A stretch of 13,033 nt of DNA, taken from the NCBI GenBank assembly GCA_031273585.1, contig JAISRP010000147.1, positions 1-13,033 on the forward strand, written 5' to 3'. The position numbers and the translations under genes were made by a program. The notes under the pieces were generated by a model. That model was given only the letters and a program-made list of their open reading frames with translations. It did not search any database and was not told the origin of the DNA. How positions within the stretch are numbered: the first letter of the stretch is position 1; each line of letters opens with the position of its first letter. The stretch comes from Synergistaceae bacterium. GTDB lineage: Bacteria; Synergistota; Synergistia; Synergistales; Synergistaceae. Shown in pieces: positions 5,910 through 13,033 of this stretch.

Positions 5910-7034
5910 TCACGTGTTGTTGTAGCAGCCGATCACCTCGAAATACTCGCAGGCGGCGGCTACCTGCCGTAGCGTCGACACTGCCGAGGCGTCCAGTATG
6001 CAGGCGCTTATCTCGACGAAGAAGCGGTACTTGTCGGGCGTCGCCGGGCGTGACTCGATTCGCAGCAGGTTTATGCCCTGCGCCATGAAGGGCATCAGGG
6101 CTTCGCACAGAGCCCCCGCCCGGTGCATCGTGGAGAACGTTATGGATATCAGGTCGCTTTTTTCGCTGTACTCCGGCTCCCTCGCGATGACGACGAAGGA
6201 CGTGCGGTTCCCCGCCGAATCCATGATGTCCGGCGCGAGCACCTCGAGGCCGTTTAAGGCTGCCGCCCTGCGAGAGCCAATCGCAGCCGTCCTGCCGTTC
6301 TCGAGCTTGGCGGCGGTCTCGGCCGCAACCGCGGTGTTGCGGCAGGCGGATAGATCCCAGGCGCGCCCGTGGAGGAAGCGGCTGCACTGCCTGAAGCCCT
6401 CCGGATGCGAGAACACCTCGCGGATGTCGGACAGGGCGGTCCCGGGGGGGGCAAGCAGGCACTGCTGGATGTCTATCCAGGTGCGGCCGACTATGAAGCA
6501 GCCGTACTTTCTGAGAAGGTCATAGGTCTCCCCTATCGCGCCGGTCTGCGAGTTCTCTATCGCGACGACGCCGTAGTCGACGCGCTTCTCCTTCACGGCC
6601 AGAAAGACGTCCTCGAAAAATTCGACGGGCTGGCGGGAGGCGTCTGGGAATAATTTTATCAGCGCCTGCTCGCTCCACGCGCCCGGCACTCCCTGAAACG
6701 CGCAGGCGACGTTATGCCTCGCCGGCTCGCGGGCAGGCGGCAGCATCGGGAACTCGCCGCCGATCGCCTTGTTTCGCTCGTACTCCCGCGAGAGGGCGAT
6801 GATCGAGCGCATCAGCAGGGATACCTCGCTGCTCAGATCCTCCCTGGCCATGGAGACGGCCCTGTCAACCACCACCTGCTCGCGCGACGGGTCCTGAATC
6901 GGCATGTTCTCCCTGATCTTGAGCGCCCCGGCCTCGAGCGCCACGTCCATCCGCTCCTGGAACAGCGGGACGATCCGCCCGTCTATCTCGTCAATTCGTC
7001 TGCGCAGCTCGCTCAGTTCCTCTTTTACACTCAT
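5910..7034 (-). CDS. pheA: Bifunctional chorismate mutase / prephenate dehydratase (P-protein) with ACT domain
   Basis: Converts chorismate to prephenate and then phenylpyruvate, the phenylalanine branch. It has 374 residues in three parts. The first is an AroQ-type chorismate mutase (about 1-90) with Arg11, Arg28, Lys39 and Glu52 at the same numbers as in E. coli. The second is the prephenate dehydratase domain (about 108-290) with VAIENS. The third is a C-terminal ACT domain with GAL and ESRP (327-330), the known phenylalanine feedback site. Two substitutions stand out: Glu86 aligns with E. coli Gln88 of the mutase, and the dehydratase TRF motif reads Thr278-Ser279-Phe280. Its ATG is one base after the aroF stop, so translation is likely coupled. 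Confidence 0.95.
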   Translation of the reverse strand: MSVKEELSELRRRIDEIDGRIVPLFQERMDVALEAGALKIRENMPIQDPSREQVVVDRAVSMAREDLSSEVSLLMRSIIALSREYERNKAIGGEFPMLPPAREPARHNVACAFQGVPGAWSEQALIKLFPDASRQPVEFFEDVFLAVKEKRVDYGVVAIENSQTGAIGETYDLLRKYGCFIVGRTWIDIQQCLLAPPGTALSDIREVFSHPEGFRQCSRFLHGRAWDLSACRNTAVAAETAAKLENGRTAAIGSRRAAALNGLEVLAPDIMDSAGNRTSFVVIAREPEYSEKSDLISITFSTMHRAGALCEALMPFMAQGINLLRIESRPATPDKYRFFVEISACILDASAVSTLRQVAAACEYFEVIGCYNNT

Positions 7035-7035
7035 C

Positions 7036-8058
7036 TCACTCGCCTCGATCCTCTGAGATTATTTTATGAAGATTGTTCAGCTTCTGCATGAGCCTGTTGA
7101 ACAACAGGGGCGTTATGGACTGCTGCCCGTCGCAGAGGGCCGCCTCCGGGTTGTTGTGGACCTCTATCATGATGCCGTCCGCTCCGGCCGCCACCGCTGC
7201 AAGCGCCATCGGGTACACGAAGTTCCAGTGACCCGTCCCGTGCGACGGGTCCACTACCACAGGGAGGTGGGACCTCTTCTGGAGAACTGGGACCGCGGAG
7301 ATGTCCAGGGTGTTGCGGGTGGCGGTCTCGAAGGTGCGGATGCCCCTCTCGCACAGTATCACCTGGCTCTTTCCGCCGACTAGGACGTAGTCAGCCGCCT
7401 GCAGCATCTCGTCGATAGTGCAGGAGGGGCCGCGCTTCAAGAGCACCGGTCTGCCCAGGCTTCCGACGTCGCGAAGCAGCGGGAAGTTCTGCATGTTCCG
7501 AGCCCCGATCTGTATGATGTCGACGTCCCTCGCGAACACGTCGCAGTGCTCCTGAGACATGATCTCGGTGACTATCGGGAGCCCCGTCTTCTCCCTGGCG
7601 ATCTTGAGCAGGTTCAATCCGTCGAGCCCCAGCCCCTGGAACGCGTAAGGGGAGCTGCGGGGTTTGAACGCCCCCCCTCGCAGAAAGCCAGCGCCCGCCA
7701 GCTTGACCTCCCTCGCTATCGAGAGAATCTGCTCCTCGCTCTCCACCGAACAGGGACCGGCTATGACGGACAGCCCGCCGCCCCCTATCCTCTCCCCGCC
7801 CGGCAGCTCTATCACCGTATTTTTCGGGTGAAATCGCCTGCTCGCCAGCTTGTACCGCTCCGATACCCTGGCCACCCGCTCCACAAATTCGTAGCGCATG
7901 ACGGCCTCGTCCAGCAGCGACGTGGTGTCCCCGGCGAGGCCCAGCATCCGCGTGGTCTCGCCCTGGATCTCCTGGACGATGAGCCCTTTTTTCGTCATCT
8001 CCTCCTTGATGGAGTCGATCTGTTCCTCAGTTGCCCCCGGTTTCAGTATGATGATCAT
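7036..8058 (-). CDS. aroF: 3-Deoxy-7-phosphoheptulonate (DAHP) synthase, type I-beta with N-terminal ferredoxin-like domain
   Basis: First shikimate step, condensing PEP and erythrose-4-phosphate. It has 340 residues. Residues 1-70 form the ferredoxin-like regulatory domain known from Thermotoga maritima DAHP synthase, where it mediates Tyr/Phe inhibition. The rest is the TIM barrel. Metal ligands by family alignment: Cys103 in AGPCSVES, His in DPSHGTGH, Glu in IMIEVH and Asp in LCDGQQS. The substrate loop FLRGGAFKPRSSPY is intact. The start overlaps the aroK-aroE stop as ATGA. It lies in the middle of the operon rather than at its head, and is directly followed by pheA. No chorismate mutase domain is fused to it. 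Confidence 0.95.
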   Translation of the reverse strand: MIIILKPGATEEQIDSIKEEMTKKGLIVQEIQGETTRMLGLAGDTTSLLDEAVMRYEFVERVARVSERYKLASRRFHPKNTVIELPGGERIGGGGLSVIAGPCSVESEEQILSIAREVKLAGAGFLRGGAFKPRSSPYAFQGLGLDGLNLLKIAREKTGLPIVTEIMSQEHCDVFARDVDIIQIGARNMQNFPLLRDVGSLGRPVLLKRGPSCTIDEMLQAADYVLVGGKSQVILCERGIRTFETATRNTLDISAVPVLQKRSHLPVVVDPSHGTGHWNFVYPMALAAVAAGADGIMIEVHNNPEAALCDGQQSITPLLFNRLMQKLNNLHKIISEDRGE

Positions 8059-9407
8059 TTCGCAATCTTCCCCTCAACGATTTTATACAGGGCCGGCATG
8101 TCCAGCCTCCGCTCGAGAAATAATTCGTCGGCCAAAAGCGCCTGATGGATGAGCATCCCAAGGCCGTTTTGAGTCTCATATCCAAGGTCGCGAGATGCCC
8201 TCAGCAGGTTGGTCTCGGCCGGTCTGTACACCAGGTCGCAGACGAGAGCCCCCCTCGGCAGCGAGCGTAAAAATTCCAGCGACTCGAAGTCCGACCCCGC
8301 GCCGCTCATGCCCAGGGGAGTGGCGTTGATCAGGATATCCGACTCTCCCGCCGCGTGGGACATTTCGCGATGGGACATCTCGCCAGGGTAAACGCGGCAG
8401 GACGAAACAGCCCTTATGCCGGAGGCGATTTCATGGGCCTTTTCCGGCCTCCGGCCAAGGATGGCGACGGATTCCGCGCCCTCGAGCGCGGCCTTGAACG
8501 CCGCGCCGCGCGCCGCCCCTCCCGCGCCCAGGATCGTTATGTTCCTGCCCGCGTATCCGAACCCGATGCTCACGAGGGAGCTGAGCAGACCCCCCATGTC
8601 AGTATTGAAGCCGGACAGCCTCCCATCCTTGATTACCACGGTGTTCACAGCGCCGCAGAGCTTAGCGCCCTCCTCGGTCTCGTCGAGGAGAGGGATTATG
8701 CAGCTCTTGTGGGGTATGGTCACGTTGAACCCCCTCATCCCGGACCCGCGGGCCATTTCGACGAACGCGCGAAGTTCCCCGGCCGGCACGCGGACGGCGC
8801 GGTACCACCCGGAGACGTCCATCGCGCCGAAGACCGCCATGTGTATGACGGGCGAGAGGGTGTGAGTTATCGGGTCGCCTATGACGGCGCAGCCCGTCCC
8901 CGACTTCGGCAGAAAATCGTCGAGCATTTTCATAAGCTCATCCAGGGCATCCGAGGGACCTGAATCGTTTTGCAGCACGAAATCTGCTGCGTCAAGATAA
9001 AGGGCGCGCCGCTCGCGCTCCTGATCGAGCAGATGCCCCGCGCCCGTCAGGAGCGGACGGTCGTCGTACGTGATATCGCGCGCTATCATGCCGACAGGGC
9101 GATCCAGGAATATCACGACGCACCTCTCCTTGAGGGCCCTCGCGTTCTCGGGCCGGAGGACCACGCCCCCCCCAGGGGCTATCACGGTCTGCATCGGGCT
9201 TGCGGTGATCCTGCGAGTCACGCCGGTCTCGACGTCCCGGAAAAACCGCTCGCCGTGCAGATCGAACATACGCCGGATGGACATGCCCGTCTCCCGCTCC
9301 GCCTCCTCGTCCAGATCGGCGAAGGGCAGGCCGAGGTTCCTGGCCAGCATCTCCCCCAGGCTCGACTTCCCGCTGCCGGAGAGTCCTATCAGGGCTATGT
9401 GCTTCAT
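8055..9407 (-). CDS. aroK-aroE: Shikimate kinase - shikimate dehydrogenase fusion
   Basis: One continuous 450-residue frame carries two enzymes of adjacent steps. The N-terminal part (1 to about 160) is shikimate kinase, with P-loop GLSGSGKSS (8-16), Asp33, Arg57 and the PGGG turn (78-81). The C-terminal part (from about 168) is NADP-dependent shikimate dehydrogenase, with the shikimate-binding THTLSP, NVTIPHK with catalytic Lys234, GFNTDMGG with Asp270, the nucleotide loop GAGGAAR (294-300), NATPLGM and GMLIHQ. The ATG at 9407 is chosen because it overlaps the aroC stop as ATGA and starts directly at the kinase fold. An upstream GTG/ATG would only add residues inside aroC. The domain order is the reverse of the pathway order (dehydrogenase acts first). 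All active-site motifs I checked are present in both halves. Confidence 0.95.
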   Translation of the reverse strand: MKHIALIGLSGSGKSSLGEMLARNLGLPFADLDEEAERETGMSIRRMFDLHGERFFRDVETGVTRRITASPMQTVIAPGGGVVLRPENARALKERCVVIFLDRPVGMIARDITYDDRPLLTGAGHLLDQERERRALYLDAADFVLQNDSGPSDALDELMKMLDDFLPKSGTGCAVIGDPITHTLSPVIHMAVFGAMDVSGWYRAVRVPAGELRAFVEMARGSGMRGFNVTIPHKSCIIPLLDETEEGAKLCGAVNTVVIKDGRLSGFNTDMGGLLSSLVSIGFGYAGRNITILGAGGAARGAAFKAALEGAESVAILGRRPEKAHEIASGIRAVSSCRVYPGEMSHREMSHAAGESDILINATPLGMSGAGSDFESLEFLRSLPRGALVCDLVYRPAETNLLRASRDLGYETQNGLGMLIHQALLADELFLERRLDMPALYKIVEGKIAK

Positions 9408-10453
9408 AGCAGGCAGTCCAGCGCGCAGAGCGCGAGGCACGCCTCGATCACCGGGACCGCGCGCGGAACTATGCAGGGGTCGTGCCGCCCCGCGATCTGA
9501 ATCGCGGTATCCCTCATGTCCGCGGAGTCGACCGTTTCCTGCGGTTTGGAGATGGAGGGGGTCGGCTTGATCGCCACCCTCACCGCTACCGGCATTCCGT
9601 TCGTGATCCCGCCCAGGATGCCGCCGTTGTTATTCGTCCTGGAGCGTATCTCCCCCTCCGCCGCGTAGAGCGCGTCATTGGCCTCGCTACCGCGCATGGC
9701 GCTCATGCGAAAGCCCATTCCAAACTCCACGCCCTTCACGGCCGGGACCGAGAAGAGCAGGGAGGCTACGAGGCTCTCCATCGAGCCGAAAAATGGCTCC
9801 CCCAGCCCGCCCGGCAGGCCGAAGATCGCCGCCTCCACGACCCCCCCTACGGAGTCCCCCTCATCCCTCGCCGCGATTATCTCCCCCTTCAACCACTCCT
9901 CGGCGCCCGCCGAGGACGGAAAATCCCTGCGCGAGACGGCGCGGAACTCCTCCTCGCAGCACGTTACGCCGTCATCCGCAGTCCCACCGATCGAGGATAT
10001 CCTGGCATAAGAACTTACGCCGCGCCGGGAGAGGACCTGCTTCGCCAGGGCACCGGCGAACGTCAGCGGGGCCGTTAGCCTGCCCGAAAAGTGCCCGCCG
10101 CCGCGCATATCGGCATGGCCGCCGAATTTGATCAGCGCGGTCCAGTCGGCATGGCCCGGGCGCAGTTTCGTGCCGTAGTCCCGCGGCCTCGCGTCCGCGT
10201 TGCGGATGACGCCGCATATCGGAGCGCCGGTCGTCCTGTCGTCCATGATCCCGCTCAAAAACTCGACCGAGTCGGGCTCGCGGCGCGCGGTCGCGAGCTC
10301 CCCGCGGCCCGGCGCGCGGCGCGACATCTCCCTGGCGATCTCACTCGGGTCGATGGCCTCGCCCGCCGGCAGCCCGTCCACCACGACCCCGACCGCCCTC
10401 CCGTGCGACTCCCCGAATATGGAGAGCCTCACCCTGTTTCCCCAGACGTTCAT
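9404..10453 (-). CDS. aroC: Chorismate synthase
   Basis: Last shikimate step: reduced-FMN-dependent elimination of phosphate from EPSP to give chorismate. It has 349 residues, within the family range. Signatures in order: GESHG near residue 15, RRAPGRGELATARREPD, RPGHADW, GGGHFSGRLTA, KGVEFGMGF, NNNGGILGGITNG and RHDPCIVPRAVPVIEA. The ATG at 10453 overlaps the aroA stop (ATGA) and is preceded by AAGGAGG at 10466-10460, one of the best ribosome sites in the operon. Its stop overlaps the aroK-aroE start in the same way. Confidence 0.97.
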   Translation of the reverse strand: MNVWGNRVRLSIFGESHGRAVGVVVDGLPAGEAIDPSEIAREMSRRAPGRGELATARREPDSVEFLSGIMDDRTTGAPICGVIRNADARPRDYGTKLRPGHADWTALIKFGGHADMRGGGHFSGRLTAPLTFAGALAKQVLSRRGVSSYARISSIGGTADDGVTCCEEEFRAVSRRDFPSSAGAEEWLKGEIIAARDEGDSVGGVVEAAIFGLPGGLGEPFFGSMESLVASLLFSVPAVKGVEFGMGFRMSAMRGSEANDALYAAEGEIRSRTNNNGGILGGITNGMPVAVRVAIKPTPSISKPQETVDSADMRDTAIQIAGRHDPCIVPRAVPVIEACLALCALDCLL

Positions 10454-11724
10454 GGATTACCTCCTTCAAAATCCCTCCAAAAATCGGGGTAGGATTTACT
10501 CACGCTCCGCCAGCCTGACATCAGCACCGGTCCGTCGCACCCGATCGCCGCAACCGCGAGCGACATGGCTATGCGATGATCCCCCCACGCGTCGACCCTG
10601 CCGCCCGCCAGACGCCCAGCGCCCCTGATCGCGAGCGAGTCCCGAGTCTCCTCCACGTCGGCCCCGAGCTTGTTCAGCTCCGTCCGGAGCGCGCTGAGCC
10701 TGTCGCTCTCCTTCAGCCGCAGGCGGAGCGCGCCCTCGATGCGGCTCGTGCCCTCGCAGAAACAGCAGAGGGCGGCGACCGGCGGGACAAGATCCGGTAT
10801 GTCGCGGGCGTCGACCGTGACGGCGGACAGGCGGCCCGCCCTGACCGATGTCCTCCATCCGCCGCCGCGGGGGCCTGCTCTCCAGTCCACAACCGCCCCC
10901 ATCTCGCCCAGGATCCGCAGGATGTCCCTGTCCCCCTGAAGGCTGTCCGGATCGAGCCCCTCCACCTCCACGTCCCTCCCCAGCGCGGCCGACGCCAGGA
11001 AAAAAGCTGCCTGGGAGTAGTCGGGCTCCACCTGGTAACGCGCCGGGCGGTAGCGCCGGCCTCCCCTGACGGCGTAGCACGAGTCCCCCTCCAGGACCTC
11101 CGCCCCGAAGCGCCGGGCGACGTCAATTGTGAGGTCAACGTACCGCCTCGATTCGAGGGGCGTGACGAGGCGTATCACGCTGTCGCCCTCGAGGAGGGGC
11201 AGGGCCAGTATCAGTCCCGAGACGAACTGAGAGCTCACGTCCCCCCTCATCTCGTATTCCCCGCTGCGGAACGGCCCCCGCACCGTGATCCTGTCAGGTT
11301 CCTGAACAAATGACGCGCCCGCTTCCGCGAAAAATTTAGCGTAGACGTCAAGGGGACGGCTCATCAGCCTGCCGCGGCCGACGAATGACGTCGTACTGCC
11401 GTCCAGGGCCGCTATGGGCAGCAAAAATCGCAGGGTGGAGCCGGATTCGTTGCAGTCAACGACCCGGACCTCATCGGGCGATGCGCGGCGGGTTCCGGAG
11501 CTGCTGTCCACGCGCAGGACGGAGCCCTCCCTGCGGGCGTTCGCCAGTCCCAGGGCGCGTATTCCAGCCAGGGTCGCCTCGATATCGTCCGAGACCCCGA
11601 GATTTTCAATGACGCTCCCGCCGCCCGCCAGGGCCGAACAGATCACGGCGCGATGGCTGAGGCTCTTGGACGGCGGGGGCGTTACGACGCCCCGCGGGAA
11701 CCGCTCTATGACCCTCACGTCCAT
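10450..11724 (-). CDS. aroA: 3-Phosphoshikimate 1-carboxyvinyltransferase (EPSP synthase)
   Basis: Transfers the enolpyruvyl group of PEP to shikimate-3-phosphate, shikimate step 6 and the target of glyphosate. It has 424 residues, normal length. Key sites: PSKSLSHR (18-25, Lys20 and Arg25), the PEP-side loop SGSTLR (94-99), SSQFVSGL, DYSQAAFFLASAAL, DIPDLVPP with catalytic Asp311, KESDR from Lys338 (Glu339), and DHR at 382-384. At the loop equivalent to E. coli NAGTAMRP the protein reads ESGSTLRF, keeping the Gly but replacing Pro101 by Phe, a form I recall from other anaerobes. The ATG lies ten bases inside the end of aroB. No metal or cofactor is needed. Confidence 0.96.
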   Translation of the reverse strand: MDVRVIERFPRGVVTPPPSKSLSHRAVICSALAGGGSVIENLGVSDDIEATLAGIRALGLANARREGSVLRVDSSSGTRRASPDEVRVVDCNESGSTLRFLLPIAALDGSTTSFVGRGRLMSRPLDVYAKFFAEAGASFVQEPDRITVRGPFRSGEYEMRGDVSSQFVSGLILALPLLEGDSVIRLVTPLESRRYVDLTIDVARRFGAEVLEGDSCYAVRGGRRYRPARYQVEPDYSQAAFFLASAALGRDVEVEGLDPDSLQGDRDILRILGEMGAVVDWRAGPRGGGWRTSVRAGRLSAVTVDARDIPDLVPPVAALCCFCEGTSRIEGALRLRLKESDRLSALRTELNKLGADVEETRDSLAIRGAGRLAGGRVDAWGDHRIAMSLAVAAIGCDGPVLMSGWRSVSKSYPDFWRDFEGGNP

Positions 11725-12791
11725 CTGCCCAGGCCCTCCAGCGCGGAGGCGATTTCTGACAGGCCGGTCCTGCGGACGAACGCATCCCCTATTCGCCGCA
11801 GCAGGACCATGTTGACCTCGCCGCCCAGATTTTTTTTATCGGAGGCGAGCGCCGGCAGCAGCTCCGATACGTCGCCCGGGTAGTCCGTCTCGAGCCCGTG
11901 AAGGGCCAGGGTGCGGCGCAGGGCCTCGGCGGAGCCGGGCTCGGTCACGCCCATCCGCTCGCCCATCGATGCGGCGAGCACGGAGCCAAACGCCACGGCC
12001 TCGCCGTGACGGTATCCCTCGTATCCGGACTGCCGCTCTATGGCGTGTCCGAGGGTGTGTCCGAAGTTGAGCAGCATCCTCTCGCCGAAGTCCCGCTCGT
12101 CGCGCTCCACGATCTCCCCCTTGATGCGGCAGCACTCGAAGATCACGTCCGGCAGTTCCGGCCCGGGGCGCCGGCCGAGCGCCTCGAACAGCGATTCGCT
12201 TCGGATCGCCCCGTACTTGACGACCTCCGACATGCCGTTTTTAATCTCCCGGTCCGGCAGAGTGCCCAAGAGACCGGTGTCGATGACCACCAGAGAGGGC
12301 TGATGAAAAGCGCCGGCCAGGTTCTTCCCCTGCGGAAGGTTGATCGCGGTCTTGCCCCCGACGCTCGAATCGACCTGAGCCAGCAGGGTCGTTGGAACCT
12401 GGACGAACCTCGCCCCGCGCATCCACGTTGCCGCCGCGAACCCGCAGAGGTCGCCTATGACGCCGCCGCCAAACGCTATGACGAGGCCGTTTCTAGTCAC
12501 CCCGAGCCCTGCAAATCCGTCGTACACCGTCGCAAGCCCGCTCATGGACTTGTTTCCCTCCCCCGGGGGCAGGACGATCGGCTCGAATTTCACTCCGGAT
12601 GCCGCAAGGGACGCTGACGCCGCGTCCGAGTACGCCCCCCACACATTCTCGTCCGTCACGACCGCGACCGGCCCATCCGAGGAGAGAAGCGGCCTGACCA
12701 GACTGCCGAGGTCCCGGAGCAGCCCCTCAGCTATCAGTATGTCGTACCGCCTCTCGCCGAGTCCGACTGTCAGTTTTTTAACGGGGCTCAT
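11715..12791 (-). CDS. aroB: 3-Dehydroquinate synthase
   Basis: Shikimate step 2: cyclises DAHP to 3-dehydroquinate using NAD and a divalent metal. It has 358 residues, usual length. The nucleotide-binding GGGVIGDLCGF (108-118), TTLLAQVDSSVGGKT (134-148) and metal ligands Glu189 (MSEVVKYG), His245 (NFGHTLGH) and His262 (HGEAVAFG) are all in place, as is His249 in the active site. The ATG overlaps the tyrA stop (ATGA), and the 3' end overlaps aroA by ten bases. Nothing in the protein is unusual. Confidence 0.97.
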   Translation of the reverse strand: MSPVKKLTVGLGERRYDILIAEGLLRDLGSLVRPLLSSDGPVAVVTDENVWGAYSDAASASLAASGVKFEPIVLPPGEGNKSMSGLATVYDGFAGLGVTRNGLVIAFGGGVIGDLCGFAAATWMRGARFVQVPTTLLAQVDSSVGGKTAINLPQGKNLAGAFHQPSLVVIDTGLLGTLPDREIKNGMSEVVKYGAIRSESLFEALGRRPGPELPDVIFECCRIKGEIVERDERDFGERMLLNFGHTLGHAIERQSGYEGYRHGEAVAFGSVLAASMGERMGVTEPGSAEALRRTLALHGLETDYPGDVSELLPALASDKKNLGGEVNMVLLRRIGDAFVRRTGLSEIASALEGLGRWT

Positions 12792-13033
12792 CTTGTCAAC
12801 ATCTCCCTCTTGTTCGCGCCGGCCCGGCTCAGGAGCGAGCGAAGGCGCGCGGCATCACCGGATGTGAGCGCCTCCCTGATCATCCCCAGGCTCTCGATGT
12901 AGTCGTCGAGGCGCGACAGGGTGTGGACGCGGTTGTCCATGAGCAGCTCGGTCCAGGCGTCCGCGTTGATGTCGGCCACGCGGGTGCAGTCCCGAAACGC
13001 GCCGGCGGTGAACGCGGACGTCACGCCGGGATG
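12788..13033 (-). CDS. tyrA: Prephenate dehydrogenase, C-terminal end (cut by the window edge)
   Basis: Only the last 81 codons are in the window, with the N-terminal NAD-binding domain beyond the right edge. The visible part reads HPGVTSAFTAGAFRDCTRVA, then an ADAWTELLMDNR segment, then a helical tail. This matches the C-terminal dimerisation domain of prephenate dehydrogenases, where a GFRD-TR-A segment and a following W-LL-NR segment are typical. No ACT domain follows, so any feedback site would not be C-terminal. The in-frame GTG at 13024 is internal, not a start. Position at the head of an aromatic operon supports the call. The arogenate-using form cannot be excluded. Confidence 0.85.
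   Translation of the reverse strand, partial: HPGVTSAFTAGAFRDCTRVADINADAWTELLMDNRVHTLSRLDDYIESLGMIREALTSGDAARLRSLLSRAGANKREMLTR

Noticed and set aside
9408..9440. Upstream start at 9440 for the aroK-aroE fusion.
   Set aside because: It would add 11 residues inside aroC without a better ribosome site. The ATG at 9407 gives the usual ATGA overlap and starts at the kinase fold.
10576..11313. Long + strand open frame opposite aroA.
   Set aside because: It has no protein motifs and a shadow-type composition, and aroA is fully supported on the other strand.

Overview
The window is a GC-rich bacterial chromosome segment with two convergent gene blocks that meet at about 5330-5470. The dctP solute-binding protein has a classical signal peptide and no lipobox, which implies a periplasm and so a diderm cell. 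TRAP transport, amino-acid genes and a Thermotoga-like DAHP synthase together would fit an amino-acid-using anaerobe such as a member of the Synergistota. That assignment is an inference from gene style, not from a marker gene.

Left block, + strand (1-5455). A non-coding leader carries two inverted repeats and a good sigma70-type promoter. It is followed by argF (ornithine carbamoyltransferase), a tripartite TRAP transporter (dctP, dctQ, dctM) and an M24-fold hydrolase-like protein. dctP is separated from dctQ by an internal hairpin-T7 terminator. dctQ and dctM overlap by ATGA, and the M24 gene follows 20 bases later. The transporter and the M24 protein look like an uptake-and-hydrolysis module for an unidentified small organic acid or amide. 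The M24 protein keeps only one of the five metal ligands of its family, so it is probably not a metallopeptidase.

Right block, - strand (13033 down to 5471). This is a compact aromatic amino-acid operon read leftward: tyrA (C-terminal end only, cut by the window edge), aroB, aroA, aroC, an aroK-aroE fusion, aroF (type I-beta DAHP synthase with an N-terminal ferredoxin-like regulatory domain), pheA (chorismate mutase / prephenate dehydratase / ACT) and aroQ (type II dehydroquinase). Together they encode all seven steps from PEP and erythrose-4-phosphate to chorismate, plus the branch enzymes toward phenylalanine and tyrosine. Most junctions are ATGA overlaps, so the genes are probably translationally coupled. 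The operon promoter lies beyond the right edge.

The convergence zone holds a strong + strand terminator and a weaker - strand terminator candidate. It also holds an intriguing small reading frame just after aroQ that would encode a four-cysteine zinc ribbon if a -1 shift occurred at an A AAA AAG heptamer. No RNA gene, CRISPR array, insertion sequence or phage gene was recognised.
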